A stretch of 20,546 nt of DNA from Flavobacteriaceae bacterium (GCA_030694835.1 JAUYUF010000159.1:1-20546), one strand, 5' to 3'; positions 8,099 through 15,627 are shown, counted from the stretch's first letter. The notes: generated from the sequence alone by a model not told the origin. Numbers and translations are program-made.

Positions 8099-8923
8099 AT
8101 GCTTCAAGGAATTATTGGTTATTTTGAGAGTATTAATCCAGTTTTGGCTGCGTTATATGCAACCTTATTTACTTGGGGATTAACAGCTTTAGGTGCTTCT
8201 TTGGTTTTCTTTTTCAAAGGAATGAACCGCGCTGTTTTTGATGGAATGTTAGGATTTACTGGTGGAGTGATGGTGGCTGCTAGTTTTTGGAGTTTATTAG
8301 CTCCAGGAATTGAAATGAGTCCTGGAGAAGGATTTGTAAAAGTTATTCCTGCTGTTGTCGGTTTTGCACTTGGCGCTTTGTTCTTGTTTGGTTTAGATAA
8401 AACACTTCCGCATTTACATGTAAATTTTAGAGAAACTGAAAAAGAAGGAGTAAAAACTCCTTGGCACAAAACTACACTATTGGTCTTAGCAATAACATTA
8501 CACAATATTCCTGAAGGATTAGCAGTTGGTGTTTTATTTGGAGGTGTTGCAGCAGGTTTTGAAGGAGCAACTATTGGTGGAGCAGTTGCTTTAGCCATTG
8601 GTATTGGTCTACAAAACTTTCCAGAAGGATTCGCTGTTTCAATGCCATTAAGACGCCAAGGATTTAGCAAACGTAAAAGTTTTATGTACGGGCAAGCTTC
8701 TGCTATTGTAGAGCCAGTTGCTGCTGTTTTAGGCGCTTGGGCAGTTATGACTTTTCAACCTATATTACCATATGCTTTAGCATTTGCTGCAGGTGCTATG
8801 ATATTTGTAGTTGTAGAAGAAGTAATTCCAGAAACACAAAGAGATCGGTATACCGATATCGCCACTCTCGGATTTATAGCAGGATTTATAGTGATGATGA
8901 CTTTAGATGTTGGCTTGAGTTAA
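8099..8923 (+). CDS. ZIP-family divalent metal transporter (GufA/ZIP11 type)
   Basis: The 274-residue inner-membrane protein is very hydrophobic, with about eight predicted helices, and should move Zn2+ and possibly Fe2+ or Mn2+ into the cytoplasm. The two metal-binding helix motifs are H135-N-I-P-E139-G and Q172-N-F-P-E176-G, the hallmark of GufA-like ZIP proteins. The pair E240-E241 in VVVEEVIPETQ is also typical. A short His-containing loop, LPHLHVNF (103-110), lies between early helices. The only visible promoter candidate is weak: TTG at 8061 with TAGTTTAA at 8080, 16 bases apart. The gene ends 4 bases from the end of the convergent Feo-associated gene; both stop codons lie in the palindrome TTAAAATTTTAA (8920-8931). 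Next to feoAB it forms a metal-uptake region. Confidence 0.93.
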   Translation: MLQGIIGYFESINPVLAALYATLFTWGLTALGASLVFFFKGMNRAVFDGMLGFTGGVMVAASFWSLLAPGIEMSPGEGFVKVIPAVVGFALGALFLFGLDKTLPHLHVNFRETEKEGVKTPWHKTTLLVLAITLHNIPEGLAVGVLFGGVAAGFEGATIGGAVALAIGIGLQNFPEGFAVSMPLRRQGFSKRKSFMYGQASAIVEPVAAVLGAWAVMTFQPILPYALAFAAGAMIFVVVEEVIPETQRDRYTDIATLGFIAGFIVMMTLDVGLS

Positions 8924-8927
8924 AATT

Positions 8928-9047
8928 TTAATGGCAATCGCAATTGGTATCACATCCCTTTTTATTCTTTTTTGATGGGATTAAGAACTTCCTTATCAAA
9001 AATGAAATAGCAAAAATAATGGCAATATAAACTAAGATTTCTTGCAT
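8928..9047 (-). CDS. FeoB-associated Cys-rich membrane peptide
   Basis: This 39-residue reading frame starts at the ATG whose last base is 9047 and ends at a TAA. It has one membrane segment (about residues 4-18, ILVYIAIIFAISFLI), then a basic linker rich in Lys, then the tail GCDTNCDCH with three Cys and a His. This layout, and its position directly after feoB, match the FeoB-associated Cys-rich membrane protein family (Pfam FeoB_associated, recalled). The family probably helps ferrous iron uptake, but its biochemical role is not settled. Its start lies only 2 bases beyond the original feoB stop at 9050-9052, so it would normally be translated right after full-length FeoB. With feoB now stopping at 9269 the gap is 221 bases, so expression may be reduced. 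Confidence 0.85.
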   Translation of the reverse strand: MQEILVYIAIIFAISFLIRKFLIPSKKNKKGCDTNCDCH

Positions 9048-9049
9048 AA

Positions 9050-9268
9050 TTATTGAAAGAAATTAAACGTTAAAAAAGCTGCTAAATAGGCCATCAATCC
9101 CATTCCAAAAAATTGAATAATAGGCCATTTCCAACTTTTAGTTTCTCGTTTTACAATTGCAATTGTACTAGCACATTGAAGTGCAAAGGCATAAAAAATT
9201 AATAATGACATCCCTGTAGGAAAATTAAATCTTCTCTCTTTAGTAACAGGATTTTTTTCTGCGGCTAA
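9050..9268 (-). pseudogene. feoB: Detached in-frame C-terminal tail of feoB (72 codons after the premature TGA)
   Basis: Reading on in the feoB frame after the TGA at 9269-9271 gives 72 sense codons and then TAA at 9050-9052. The sequence starts LAAEKNPVTKERRFNFPTG and then shows two hydrophobic helices, one around SLLIFYAFALQCASTIAIV and one around PIIQFFGMGLMAYLAAFLTF. These are the final membrane segments expected of FeoB in this group. No other stop or frame change occurs, so the lesion is a single codon. There is no in-frame start codon at the head of the tail, so it is unlikely to be made as a separate protein. Recent nonsense mutation, sequencing error or stop-codon readthrough could explain it. 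Confidence 0.85.
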
Positions 9269-11158
9269 TCATTCCTTTATAGTCGAAAATTGTTCATCAC
9301 TTTCTACACTGTATATAGTTGCTAAGGTTGAAACAAAAACTTCTCTTGCAGCAAATGAACTAATAATGGCAATTCCAATTTTCCAATCGTATCCCAAAGG
9401 AGCAATTGCGGGTTCTATAGATTTTCCTAAAATTCCAATATATGAATTTTGTAATTTATAGGCCGCCAATTGTCTATCAAAATTTTCATCATTTAGATTA
9501 TCAACTTGCTGAGCTTTTACTAAAATTTCAGCATTTTTATAGGATTCTGGTCCGTTAGAAGCTAAAAACCAAAGAATGATTGAAATAGATAAGATGATTT
9601 TTCCCGCATCAAAAACAAAGGCTTTTGTTTTTTCAACAACTGTATAAAATACGTTTTTAAGTGACGGTAATTTGTAATTAGGCATTTCAATCACAAAAAA
9701 TGAATGTTCTTCAATTTTAATAGTTTTATGTAAAATATAAGCTGCTATAATTGCAGTTGAAAATCCAATTAAATACAATGCCATCATTACCAATCCTTGC
9801 AAATTAAACACTCCATAAATCATTGTATTTGGAATTATAACCGCAATTATTATGGCATAAACTGGCAAACGAGCAGAACATGTAGTAAAAGGTGTTACTA
9901 AAATAGTGATTAAACGCTCTCTCCAATTGTTAATATTTCGAGTTGCCATAATTGCAGGAACAGCACATGCAGTTCCGGAAATTAACGGAATTACACTTTT
10001 ACCACTCAAACCAAATCGACGCATTACTTTATCCATCAAAAAAACCACTCTACTCATATAACCTGTTTCTTCTAAAACAGCAATAAAGAAAAAGAGAATT
10101 GCAATTTGTGGAATAAATATCACGATTCCTCCAATTCCAGGAATAATGCCCTCACTTATTAAATTTGAAAATGGGCCTACTGGTAGATTAACCTGTAAAT
10201 AATGACTGATTTGCGCAAAAGAGGAATCAATAAAGTCCATCGGATAAGTGGCTAAATTGAATACTGATTGGAAAATAGCTAATAAAATAAAGACAAATAA
10301 AAAATATCCAAAGTATTTATGTGTTAGAACTCTATCTAAAACAGCTCTTAAATCGGTTCCTTCTTTTCTGTTTATTTGATATCCTTTTTTAAGAATTTCA
10401 TTAATTACTGAATAACGTAAGATGGTTTCTCTGTGCTGTAATTTCTCTATTTTATTGATATCTCTTCTAAAGTGATGAATTTTTTCATGTTCTTCATCAG
10501 AAATAAAATTAGCAGATTGATGCTGCGTAATGAGCAACCACATTTTATATAAAGAATATTTGTTGGAAAACTGACTTTTGACTTCTTCAAAAAAATCATG
10601 ATCCATACGATATGCTATTGCTGCAACAGGTGTTTTATCGTATGATTTGTAATTGACAATCGCTTCTTTTAAATTTTCAATTCCAATATTTTTACGAGCG
10701 CTTACCAATACAACCTTTGTTTTTAATTCGTGTTCTAAAATTTCCAAATCCAATGAAATTCCTTTGCTTTTCATTTGATCAGACATATTAATTACCAAAA
10801 TTGTCGGAATTTCTAGATCCTTTATCTGAGTAAAAAGCAGTAAATTTCTTTTTAGATTTTCGACTTCTGCTACTACAACTACAACATCTGGACAATCTTC
10901 ATTTTGAACATTTAACAAGGTATCTAAAACAATAGATTCATCAATTGAAGTTGGATTAATACTATAAGTACCTGGTAAATCAGTAACTATTCCATTTGCT
11001 TTTTCTGATAATTTGCATAAACCTTGCTTTTTATCAACAGTAATACCTGGATAATTGCCAACTTTTTGGTTCAAACCTGTTAATACATTAAAAAGAGAGG
11101 TTTTACCTGTATTTGGATTTCCTACTAAAGAAATTTTAATCTCCTTAATTTTTTTCAT
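9269..11158 (-). CDS. feoB: Ferrous iron transporter FeoB, truncated by an in-frame TGA
   Basis: FeoB carries Fe2+ across the inner membrane and has an N-terminal GTP-binding domain. Visible GTPase motifs are G1 GNPNTGKT (13-20), G3 D60-LPG, G4 N124-MSD and a G5-like SARK near 152. The membrane part has both gate motifs, GTACAVPAIMATR and FTTCSARLPVY, with their conserved cysteines. The frame stops at 629 residues, whereas the open continuation would give 702, near the usual length. The break falls in STIKE-stop-LAAEKNP, where relatives I recall have Arg (IKER), so AGA or CGA to TGA is the simplest cause. The truncated form would lack the last two membrane helices. The gene follows feoA by 5 bases and should be co-transcribed from the feoA promoter. 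Confidence 0.95.
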   Translation of the reverse strand: MKKIKEIKISLVGNPNTGKTSLFNVLTGLNQKVGNYPGITVDKKQGLCKLSEKANGIVTDLPGTYSINPTSIDESIVLDTLLNVQNEDCPDVVVVVAEVENLKRNLLLFTQIKDLEIPTILVINMSDQMKSKGISLDLEILEHELKTKVVLVSARKNIGIENLKEAIVNYKSYDKTPVAAIAYRMDHDFFEEVKSQFSNKYSLYKMWLLITQHQSANFISDEEHEKIHHFRRDINKIEKLQHRETILRYSVINEILKKGYQINRKEGTDLRAVLDRVLTHKYFGYFLFVFILLAIFQSVFNLATYPMDFIDSSFAQISHYLQVNLPVGPFSNLISEGIIPGIGGIVIFIPQIAILFFFIAVLEETGYMSRVVFLMDKVMRRFGLSGKSVIPLISGTACAVPAIMATRNINNWRERLITILVTPFTTCSARLPVYAIIIAVIIPNTMIYGVFNLQGLVMMALYLIGFSTAIIAAYILHKTIKIEEHSFFVIEMPNYKLPSLKNVFYTVVEKTKAFVFDAGKIILSISIILWFLASNGPESYKNAEILVKAQQVDNLNDENFDRQLAAYKLQNSYIGILGKSIEPAIAPLGYDWKIGIAIISSFAAREVFVSTLATIYSVESDEQFSTIKE

Positions 11159-11163
11159 GAATC

Positions 11164-11388
11164 CTATATCTTGGTAATTTCAATATGAATAGCAGTTTCT
11201 TTTCTAATTGCTAAATAAGTACTGTCAACTTTTAAATAAAGTGGATCTTTTAATGGAGCAAGTTGCACCAATTCTAACACATTTCCAGGTAAACAACCCA
11301 TTTCCAATAAATTCAAAGGAATATGTTCTAAACATAAATCAGTAATTATCCCTTTCTCTCCAACCAACATATTTGCAACTGTACACAT
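11164..11388 (-). CDS. feoA: Ferrous iron transport protein FeoA
   Basis: The 74-residue cytoplasmic protein has the SH3-like beta-barrel layout of FeoA. Its blocks are LEHIPLNLLEMGCLPGNVLELV (about 20-41), then PLKDPLYLKVDSTYLAIRKETA, ending in a short beta strand. In other bacteria FeoA is needed for full FeoB activity and binds the membrane protein or its GTPase domain. Here it is the first gene of feoA-feoB-FeoB-associated peptide, with 5 bases to feoB. The ATG at 11388 lies about 20 bases after the predicted transcription start, and the promoter spacer holds a palindrome that could be an iron-responsive operator. The N-terminal Cys (MCTVANM) is noted without a claimed role. Confidence 0.93.
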   Translation of the reverse strand: MCTVANMLVGEKGIITDLCLEHIPLNLLEMGCLPGNVLELVQLAPLKDPLYLKVDSTYLAIRKETAIHIEITKI

Positions 11389-11417
11389 AAAAATATAGGT
11401 TCTACTTTATTGATTGA

Positions 11418-11449
11418 CAAAGATACTAAATTAGAATGATTCTAAACAA
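11418..11449 (-). promoter_or_regulatory. Promoter of the feoAB operon
   Basis: On the minus strand, TTG (11449-11447) and TATCTTTG (11425-11418) are 21 bases apart, a full match to the Bacteroidota TTG-N17-23-TAnnTTTG pattern. Transcription should begin near 11411, giving a leader of about 23 bases before the feoA ATG. Confidence 0.7.
11431..11445. promoter_or_regulatory. Perfect 7-1-7 palindrome in the feoA promoter, candidate Fur-type operator
   Basis: TTAGAATGATTCTAA is a perfect inverted repeat of 7 bases around a central G. It lies wholly inside the 21-base spacer between the -33 and -7 elements of the feoAB promoter, where a bound repressor would block RNA polymerase. Its geometry equals the 7-1-7 Fur box TGATAATnATTATCA, and 5 of 7 bases per half-site agree. 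Binding by Fur is inferred; a DtxR/MntR-type regulator is also possible. Confidence 0.55.
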
Positions 11450-11516
11450 TGATAAATGTCAGGTAATTTAATTTTATATAAAAGGGTTATAACTTTGTTA
11501 AAATATAGGCTTACAG

Positions 11517-11548
11517 TTGAATGACCTCAACATAAAACTGTATATTTG
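11517..11548 (+). promoter_or_regulatory. Promoter of rseP; settles the start codon
   Basis: TTG (11517-11519) and TATATTTG (11541-11548) are 21 bases apart, matching the Bacteroidota promoter pattern. The TTG at 11546-11548, a possible upstream start, is the end of the -7 box, so translation should begin at the ATG at 11576, about 20 bases after the expected transcription start. Confidence 0.7.
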
Positions 11549-11575
11549 TGCCGATTTAAAATTAAAATTATCGAA

Positions 11576-12901
11576 ATGGATATATTGATAAAAGCGACTC
11601 AATTCTTAATGAGTTTATCAATCTTAATTGTATTGCATGAGTTAGGGCACTTTATTCCTGCTAAGATTTTTAAAACGCGTGTTGAAAAATTCTACTTATT
11701 CTTTGATTATAGGTTCTCAATATTTAAGAAGAAAATTGGCGAAACTGTTTACGGTATCGGTTGGATTCCTTTAGGTGGTTATGTAAAAATCTCTGGAATG
11801 ATTGATGAAAGTATGGATACAGAACAGATGAAATTACCACCTCAACCTTGGGAATTTCGTTCTAAACCAGCTTGGCAACGTCTAATAATTATGTTAGGCG
11901 GAGTTACCGTGAACTTTATCTTAGGAATATTAATCTATATTATGATTTTCTTTGTTTGGGGTTCTGATTTTTCTACTAGTAAAGATGTTAAAAACGGATT
12001 TTCTGTTGACAATGAGTTCAAATCTTTAGGTTTTAAAGATGGAGATAACATTTTAAAAATCAATAATGAAGTACCCGAAGATGTTTTAGATATCAACAAA
12101 TTTTTATTTTTAAGACCTGTTCAATCTATCGAAGTTCAACATCTTGATAATACAACGGAAATCATCAAAATTCCTGAAACAATTGGTAAAACAATGTGGG
12201 AAAAAGGAGTATTAAAACCATTTAATCCTAGGTTTACTGCTGTAATTGATACTGTTTTAGCAGATTCTCCAGCTCAATTTGCAGGTTTAATGAAAAATGA
12301 TAGCGTTGTTAGTGTAAACGGAAATCCAATCGCATTTTGGAATGAATTTACCGACGCTGTAAAAAGCAACCCAACTGCTCAACCTTTAGAAATATCAGTA
12401 CATAGAAATGGAGAATTAATTAGTGTTTTAGTTAAACCATCTGATGACAATACAATTGGCGTTAATTCATTAGCTTCTATTGCAGATGTAGTTAGTTTTC
12501 AGCATAAAGAATTCTCATTTGCTCAAAGTATAACAGAAGGCAGTAAAATGACTTACTGGACTTTACATGATTTTATTTCACAATTTAAATATGTGTTTAC
12601 TAAAAAGGGAGCTACTAGTATTGGTGGATTTATTGCCATTGGAAGTATTTTCCCATCTACTTGGAGTTGGGCAGCATTCTGGTCTATTACTGCATTTTTA
12701 TCAATCATGTTAGGATTTATGAACTTATTACCAATTCCAGCTTTAGATGGCGGACATGTAGTTTTCACGCTATTTGAAATGATAACCGGCAAAAAACCAA
12801 GTGATAAATTCTTAGAATACGCACAAGTAGCCGGATTTTTATTATTGATTTCTCTGCTGATATTAGCCAACGGAAATGATGTCGTGAAGTTGTTTAGTTA
12901 A
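11576..12901 (+). CDS. rseP: Site-2 intramembrane metalloprotease, RseP family
   Basis: The 441-residue inner-membrane zinc protease has its active-site helix near the N-terminus: V19-L20-H21-E-L-G-H25, with E22 as catalytic base. The second conserved site, PALDGGH in LLPIPALDGGHVVF, supplies the third zinc ligand. Between them lie a membrane segment at about 105-125 (IIMLGGVTVNFILGILIYIM) and a periplasmic region with PDZ features, including DSPAQFAGLMKNDSVVSVNG. RseP homologues cut membrane anchors of anti-sigma factors or leftover signal peptides; the substrate here is unknown. The frame can be extended to a TTG at 11546, but that codon is part of the -7 promoter box, so ATG 11576 is chosen. 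A hairpin terminator follows the gene. Confidence 0.95.
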   Translation: MDILIKATQFLMSLSILIVLHELGHFIPAKIFKTRVEKFYLFFDYRFSIFKKKIGETVYGIGWIPLGGYVKISGMIDESMDTEQMKLPPQPWEFRSKPAWQRLIIMLGGVTVNFILGILIYIMIFFVWGSDFSTSKDVKNGFSVDNEFKSLGFKDGDNILKINNEVPEDVLDINKFLFLRPVQSIEVQHLDNTTEIIKIPETIGKTMWEKGVLKPFNPRFTAVIDTVLADSPAQFAGLMKNDSVVSVNGNPIAFWNEFTDAVKSNPTAQPLEISVHRNGELISVLVKPSDDNTIGVNSLASIADVVSFQHKEFSFAQSITEGSKMTYWTLHDFISQFKYVFTKKGATSIGGFIAIGSIFPSTWSWAAFWSITAFLSIMLGFMNLLPIPALDGGHVVFTLFEMITGKKPSDKFLEYAQVAGFLLLISLLILANGNDVVKLFS

Positions 12902-12918
12902 ACATCAATCCACTTATA

Positions 12919-12955
12919 AACCAAAAAATTCTGAGAAATCTCGGAGTTTTTGGTT
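12919..12955. terminator. Hairpin terminator between rseP and the thioesterase gene, probably bidirectional
   Basis: AACCAAAAA (12919-12927) pairs with TTTTTGGTT (12947-12955). Inside it, CTGAGA (12931-12936) pairs with TCTCGG (12939-12944), including one G-T pair. The stem is A-rich on one side and T-rich on the other, so either strand gives a hairpin with a U run. It lies between two convergent genes and can serve both. Confidence 0.75.
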
Positions 12956-12995
12956 TTGAAAATTTTATTTTATTGAAATGCTCTAAATTTAATGC

Positions 12996-13439
12996 CTAAT
13001 ATTCATTTCGAAGTACACTATATACACATCTTGCAATTGCCACAGGATCTTTCCTGTCATTTTGGAACAACTCAATATCGACCTTGATAATAGTTTTTCC
13101 GTTTTTTATAATTTTGGCTTCAGCAAAAATATCACCAATTATTGCACCATGCAGATAGTCTATGCGCATGTCAATAGTATTGAGTTTGTCTTGTGTTGAA
13201 TTGAGAAGGGTTGCCCCAACAACACCACCTGCCGTATCTGCAATGCCTGCCAAAATACCACCGTGCCAACGTTTTTGAATAAAATCGCCAATAAATTCAT
13301 CTTTGAAGGGAACTTGAATATAAACATACCCTAATCGAATTTCTATTATTTTTAAGCCCAGTATTTTATTGGCTGGCATCATATTTTCGATGGCCTGTTT
13401 TAAATACGAATAGTCGTCGTTTTGGTTTTTTTTCTCCAT
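12996..13439 (-). CDS. Hotdog-fold thioesterase, PaaI-like
   Basis: The 147-residue cytoplasmic protein has the hotdog thioesterase layout. The central helix block is RWHGGILAGIADTAGGVVGA, the PaaI-type HGGxxxxxxDTA motif in which the Asp of ADTA is the likely catalytic or water-activating residue. The following strands (TIDMRIDYLHGA and IIKVDIELFQ) complete the fold. Such enzymes hydrolyse acyl-CoA or aryl-CoA thioesters, often as housekeeping in fatty or aromatic acid metabolism. The gene is the last of the minus-strand run, 65 bases after the TetR gene, and ends near a shared terminator. With carrier-like, acyltransferase and lipase genes upstream, a role in releasing acyl groups is plausible but unproven. 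Confidence 0.88.
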   Translation of the reverse strand: MEKKNQNDDYSYLKQAIENMMPANKILGLKIIEIRLGYVYIQVPFKDEFIGDFIQKRWHGGILAGIADTAGGVVGATLLNSTQDKLNTIDMRIDYLHGAIIGDIFAEAKIIKNGKTIIKVDIELFQNDRKDPVAIARCVYSVLRNEY

Positions 13440-13504
13440 TTTTATTTTATAGATATGAATTTTATAAATTTAGTTGTAAGCTACTCCAAATTAGAATTGC
13501 TTAC

Positions 13505-14092
13505 TTATTTTTCAATAAACTGATTTGCATAACCAGCATTAACAATTCCTCTTAAATTATTAATTATTAAATACTGTAAGATATCTTCTTCAGAATTATC
13601 ATCAAAAAGATTTCTGTCTGTGAAAACTATATTGTATAATCGTGAAAAGTAAATTTCACACATTAATTCAAGATTTACATCTTCTTTGATAAACCCACTG
13701 TTTTTTGCATCATTCAATAATTTATAAATAATTTCTGTAACCAAATTAATTTTATATTTTTCAATTAGATCAAAAGCTCTTGGGTAATGTCTTTTTAAAC
13801 CATCTAAAAAAGAGGGTTTTAAATATTTTAAATACTCAAAACTCTTTTTATAAATAAGTATAATGCGCTCTAATGGATCTTTGTTTGATATTTCTAAATC
13901 TGCAACTTCTTTTGAAAAGCTTTCCAATAGATATAAAACGCACGCTACAACTAATGTTTCCTTGGTTTCAAAGTGCTTATAAATAGTTTTTTTTGATATA
14001 CTTAGTTTGTTGGCAATATCATCCATAGTTATATTTTTAAAACCATATTTAAAGAATATTTCACACGCTTTATTCAATATAATTTCTTTCAT
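13505..14092 (-). CDS. TetR/AcrR-family transcriptional regulator
   Basis: The 195-residue protein has an N-terminal helix-turn-helix of the TetR type at about residues 5-48: ILNKACEIFFKYGFKNITM, then DDIANKLSISKKTIYKHF and ETKETLV. The C-terminal ligand-binding part is helical and not assignable to a ligand. TetR regulators often repress neighbouring efflux or lipid genes, and here the gene lies between the glycosyltransferase (47-bp gap) and thioesterase (65-bp gap), with an RND efflux system further upstream. It could therefore control the efflux genes, the lipid cluster or itself. CAAATTTA at 14097-14104, read as TAAATTTG on minus, resembles a -7 box, but no -33 partner is seen and the message would be nearly leaderless. 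Confidence 0.92.
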   Translation of the reverse strand: MKEIILNKACEIFFKYGFKNITMDDIANKLSISKKTIYKHFETKETLVVACVLYLLESFSKEVADLEISNKDPLERIILIYKKSFEYLKYLKPSFLDGLKRHYPRAFDLIEKYKINLVTEIIYKLLNDAKNSGFIKEDVNLELMCEIYFSRLYNIVFTDRNLFDDNSEEDILQYLIINNLRGIVNAGYANQFIEK

Positions 14093-14139
14093 AACACAAA
14101 TTTATTCTTCAAATTTTTAACTAATGGATGCTCTTCTTT

Positions 14140-14805
14140 TTAAATGGATTTAACTATTAAATCATAATGTTTTATAGCCGTTAAAGCTATTTCCCAACTT
14201 TCATTAATATAACTGGTTGTTGCATTAAAAGGAGTCATTTTTTCATATTTAGTTCGATGCTTTAATCCATGTAATTTGATAAATTTTATTGATTTCCCTA
14301 TGGAATTAAAATGTAAGTATAATAGTGTTTCAACCCCGAATCGAGATTCTTTCATTTTATTAAGAATAGGAATGATATCATTTTTATATAAAGCTCTTTC
14401 ACCTGTCAGTATTTTAAAAGGATTTACATTCTGATTTAAAATACGGACTGTTGTATATCCTAAAACCATAGAGCACTCCTTTTTCAACAAAGGATTAACC
14501 ATTTGGACAATATAACCCGGAGTTATCAGTGTCTGATCTGCATCAATAAAAACTATAATTTCATTTATCGAATTTTCGACACCAAGAGCCATTGCGTTGC
14601 CTTTTCCTTTATTTATTTTTAGATGAAAATCTTTAAACACTATGTGCTGTTTTAGTTCCTTGATTAATCTTTCAGAATCGTCTGTAGAACCATCATTTAC
14701 AACAATAATTTCATTGACTGTCGGGTCATTTGAAACGGATGTAATAACTTTTTTTAAGGTTTCTTCTTCGTTGAAGACACAAATTATTGCTGATACTTTT
14801 TTCAT
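14140..14805 (-). CDS. Glycosyltransferase family 2 (short, single domain)
   Basis: The 221-residue protein is a GT-A fold glycosyltransferase. The N-terminus VSAIICVFNEEETLKKVI and the nucleotide-binding block N37-D-G-S-T-D-D-S are typical of family 2. The metal-binding DxD motif is D88-A-D90 in IVFIDADQTL. A later block, GERALYKNDIIP, may form part of the acceptor site. There is no clear membrane helix, unlike dolichol-phosphate-type members, so it may act at the cytoplasmic face of the membrane. Sugar and acceptor are unknown. Its start overlaps the end of the acyltransferase gene by 4 bases, so the two are translationally coupled. This suggests transfer of a sugar to a lipid made by the neighbours. 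Confidence 0.92.
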   Translation of the reverse strand: MKKVSAIICVFNEEETLKKVITSVSNDPTVNEIIVVNDGSTDDSERLIKELKQHIVFKDFHLKINKGKGNAMALGVENSINEIIVFIDADQTLITPGYIVQMVNPLLKKECSMVLGYTTVRILNQNVNPFKILTGERALYKNDIIPILNKMKESRFGVETLLYLHFNSIGKSIKFIKLHGLKHRTKYEKMTPFNATTSYINESWEIALTAIKHYDLIVKSI

Positions 14806-15614
14806 GATGTGTTTTTTAAGTTATAGGTTTGTTTTTTTACGAATTCCGCCCAATCATGGTAAGACCTTGTCTTATCAAATAAGGTATATGAAATTGGTTT
14901 GCCTATTTTAATCTTTATGGTTTTATTTCTTTTGTTAAATATTTCGCGGGGCAACATTACCAATTCCAGATTTGTGCTAATTCTCAAGGTTTTTCTTGTG
15001 ATGTAAATAAAATAAAAAAGAGGAGAGTTTTTCCCGTAGAAATAAAATGGAACGATATCGCGGTGGCATACAACTGCTTTTTTAATAAACCCTTTCTGCC
15101 ATTCATCATCCTCAATTTTTCCTCTTTTTATCCTTGATACAAGTCCAGCAGGGAAATGAGTAATGGGTAAATCTGAATTAAATAGTTTTTCTAGTTCTAA
15201 AATATATGCCTTTGGGTTTGCTCCGAAAACATTTACTGCAGCAATTATTGGCTTAACATGTGGAATCAACATAAAAATATCATTGCCGATTGCTCTGAAA
15301 GAACCGTATCTGTTGGCAACTGTATTTGTTAAAATTAACCCGTCAACAAAACCAAAAGGATGGTTTGCTACAAAGAAACATTTTCCGTTCTCTGGTAGAT
15401 TTTCAATTCCTTCAATTTCAATTTTGATGTTCAATTCATCAATTACCTTAGACAAGAAGTCAACTCCTTCGTAATTGGAATATTTTGTAAGTAGTTGATT
15501 TAACTCATCTAGTCTGGTTATTGTTTTTATCCAATTGATGCAAAAATTGGGCAAACTCTTCAGTAAATTTGAATTGTTTTTTTGTATTTGTATGTCTAAA
15601 TCTATGTATTTCAA
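14802..15614 (-). CDS. Lysophospholipid acyltransferase family protein (PlsC-like)
   Basis: The 270-residue enzyme should transfer a fatty acyl group to a lipid hydroxyl at the inner membrane. Its catalytic block is N84-H85-P-F-G-F-V-D91-G, giving HX5D instead of the usual HX4D of PlsC. The substrate-binding block is F154-P-A-G-L-V-S-R161 (canonical FPEG). Both variants recall the hemolysin-like or O-acyltransferase branch in Bacteroidota, related to enzymes that finish N-acyl amino acid lipids, but I could not check this. There is no membrane helix at the N-terminus. It starts 13 bases after the patatin gene and overlaps the glycosyltransferase by 4 bases, so it belongs to the same tight operon. 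Confidence 0.88.
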   Translation of the reverse strand: MKYIDLDIQIQKNNSNLLKSLPNFCINWIKTITRLDELNQLLTKYSNYEGVDFLSKVIDELNIKIEIEGIENLPENGKCFFVANHPFGFVDGLILTNTVANRYGSFRAIGNDIFMLIPHVKPIIAAVNVFGANPKAYILELEKLFNSDLPITHFPAGLVSRIKRGKIEDDEWQKGFIKKAVVCHRDIVPFYFYGKNSPLFYFIYITRKTLRISTNLELVMLPREIFNKRNKTIKIKIGKPISYTLFDKTRSYHDWAEFVKKQTYNLKNTS

Positions 15615-15627
15615 AGCAGTAAATATT

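Noticed and set aside
8119..8670. 183-codon open frame opposite the ZIP transporter gene
   Set aside because: It is rich in Pro, Thr, Asn and Lys as expected for an antisense frame, has no recognisable domain, and lies fully inside a convincing ZIP gene.
9234..9267. ATG overlapping the feoB TGA (ATGA), a possible re-initiation start
   Set aside because: That frame stops after 10 codons and does not read the FeoB tail, so it cannot rescue the C-terminus.
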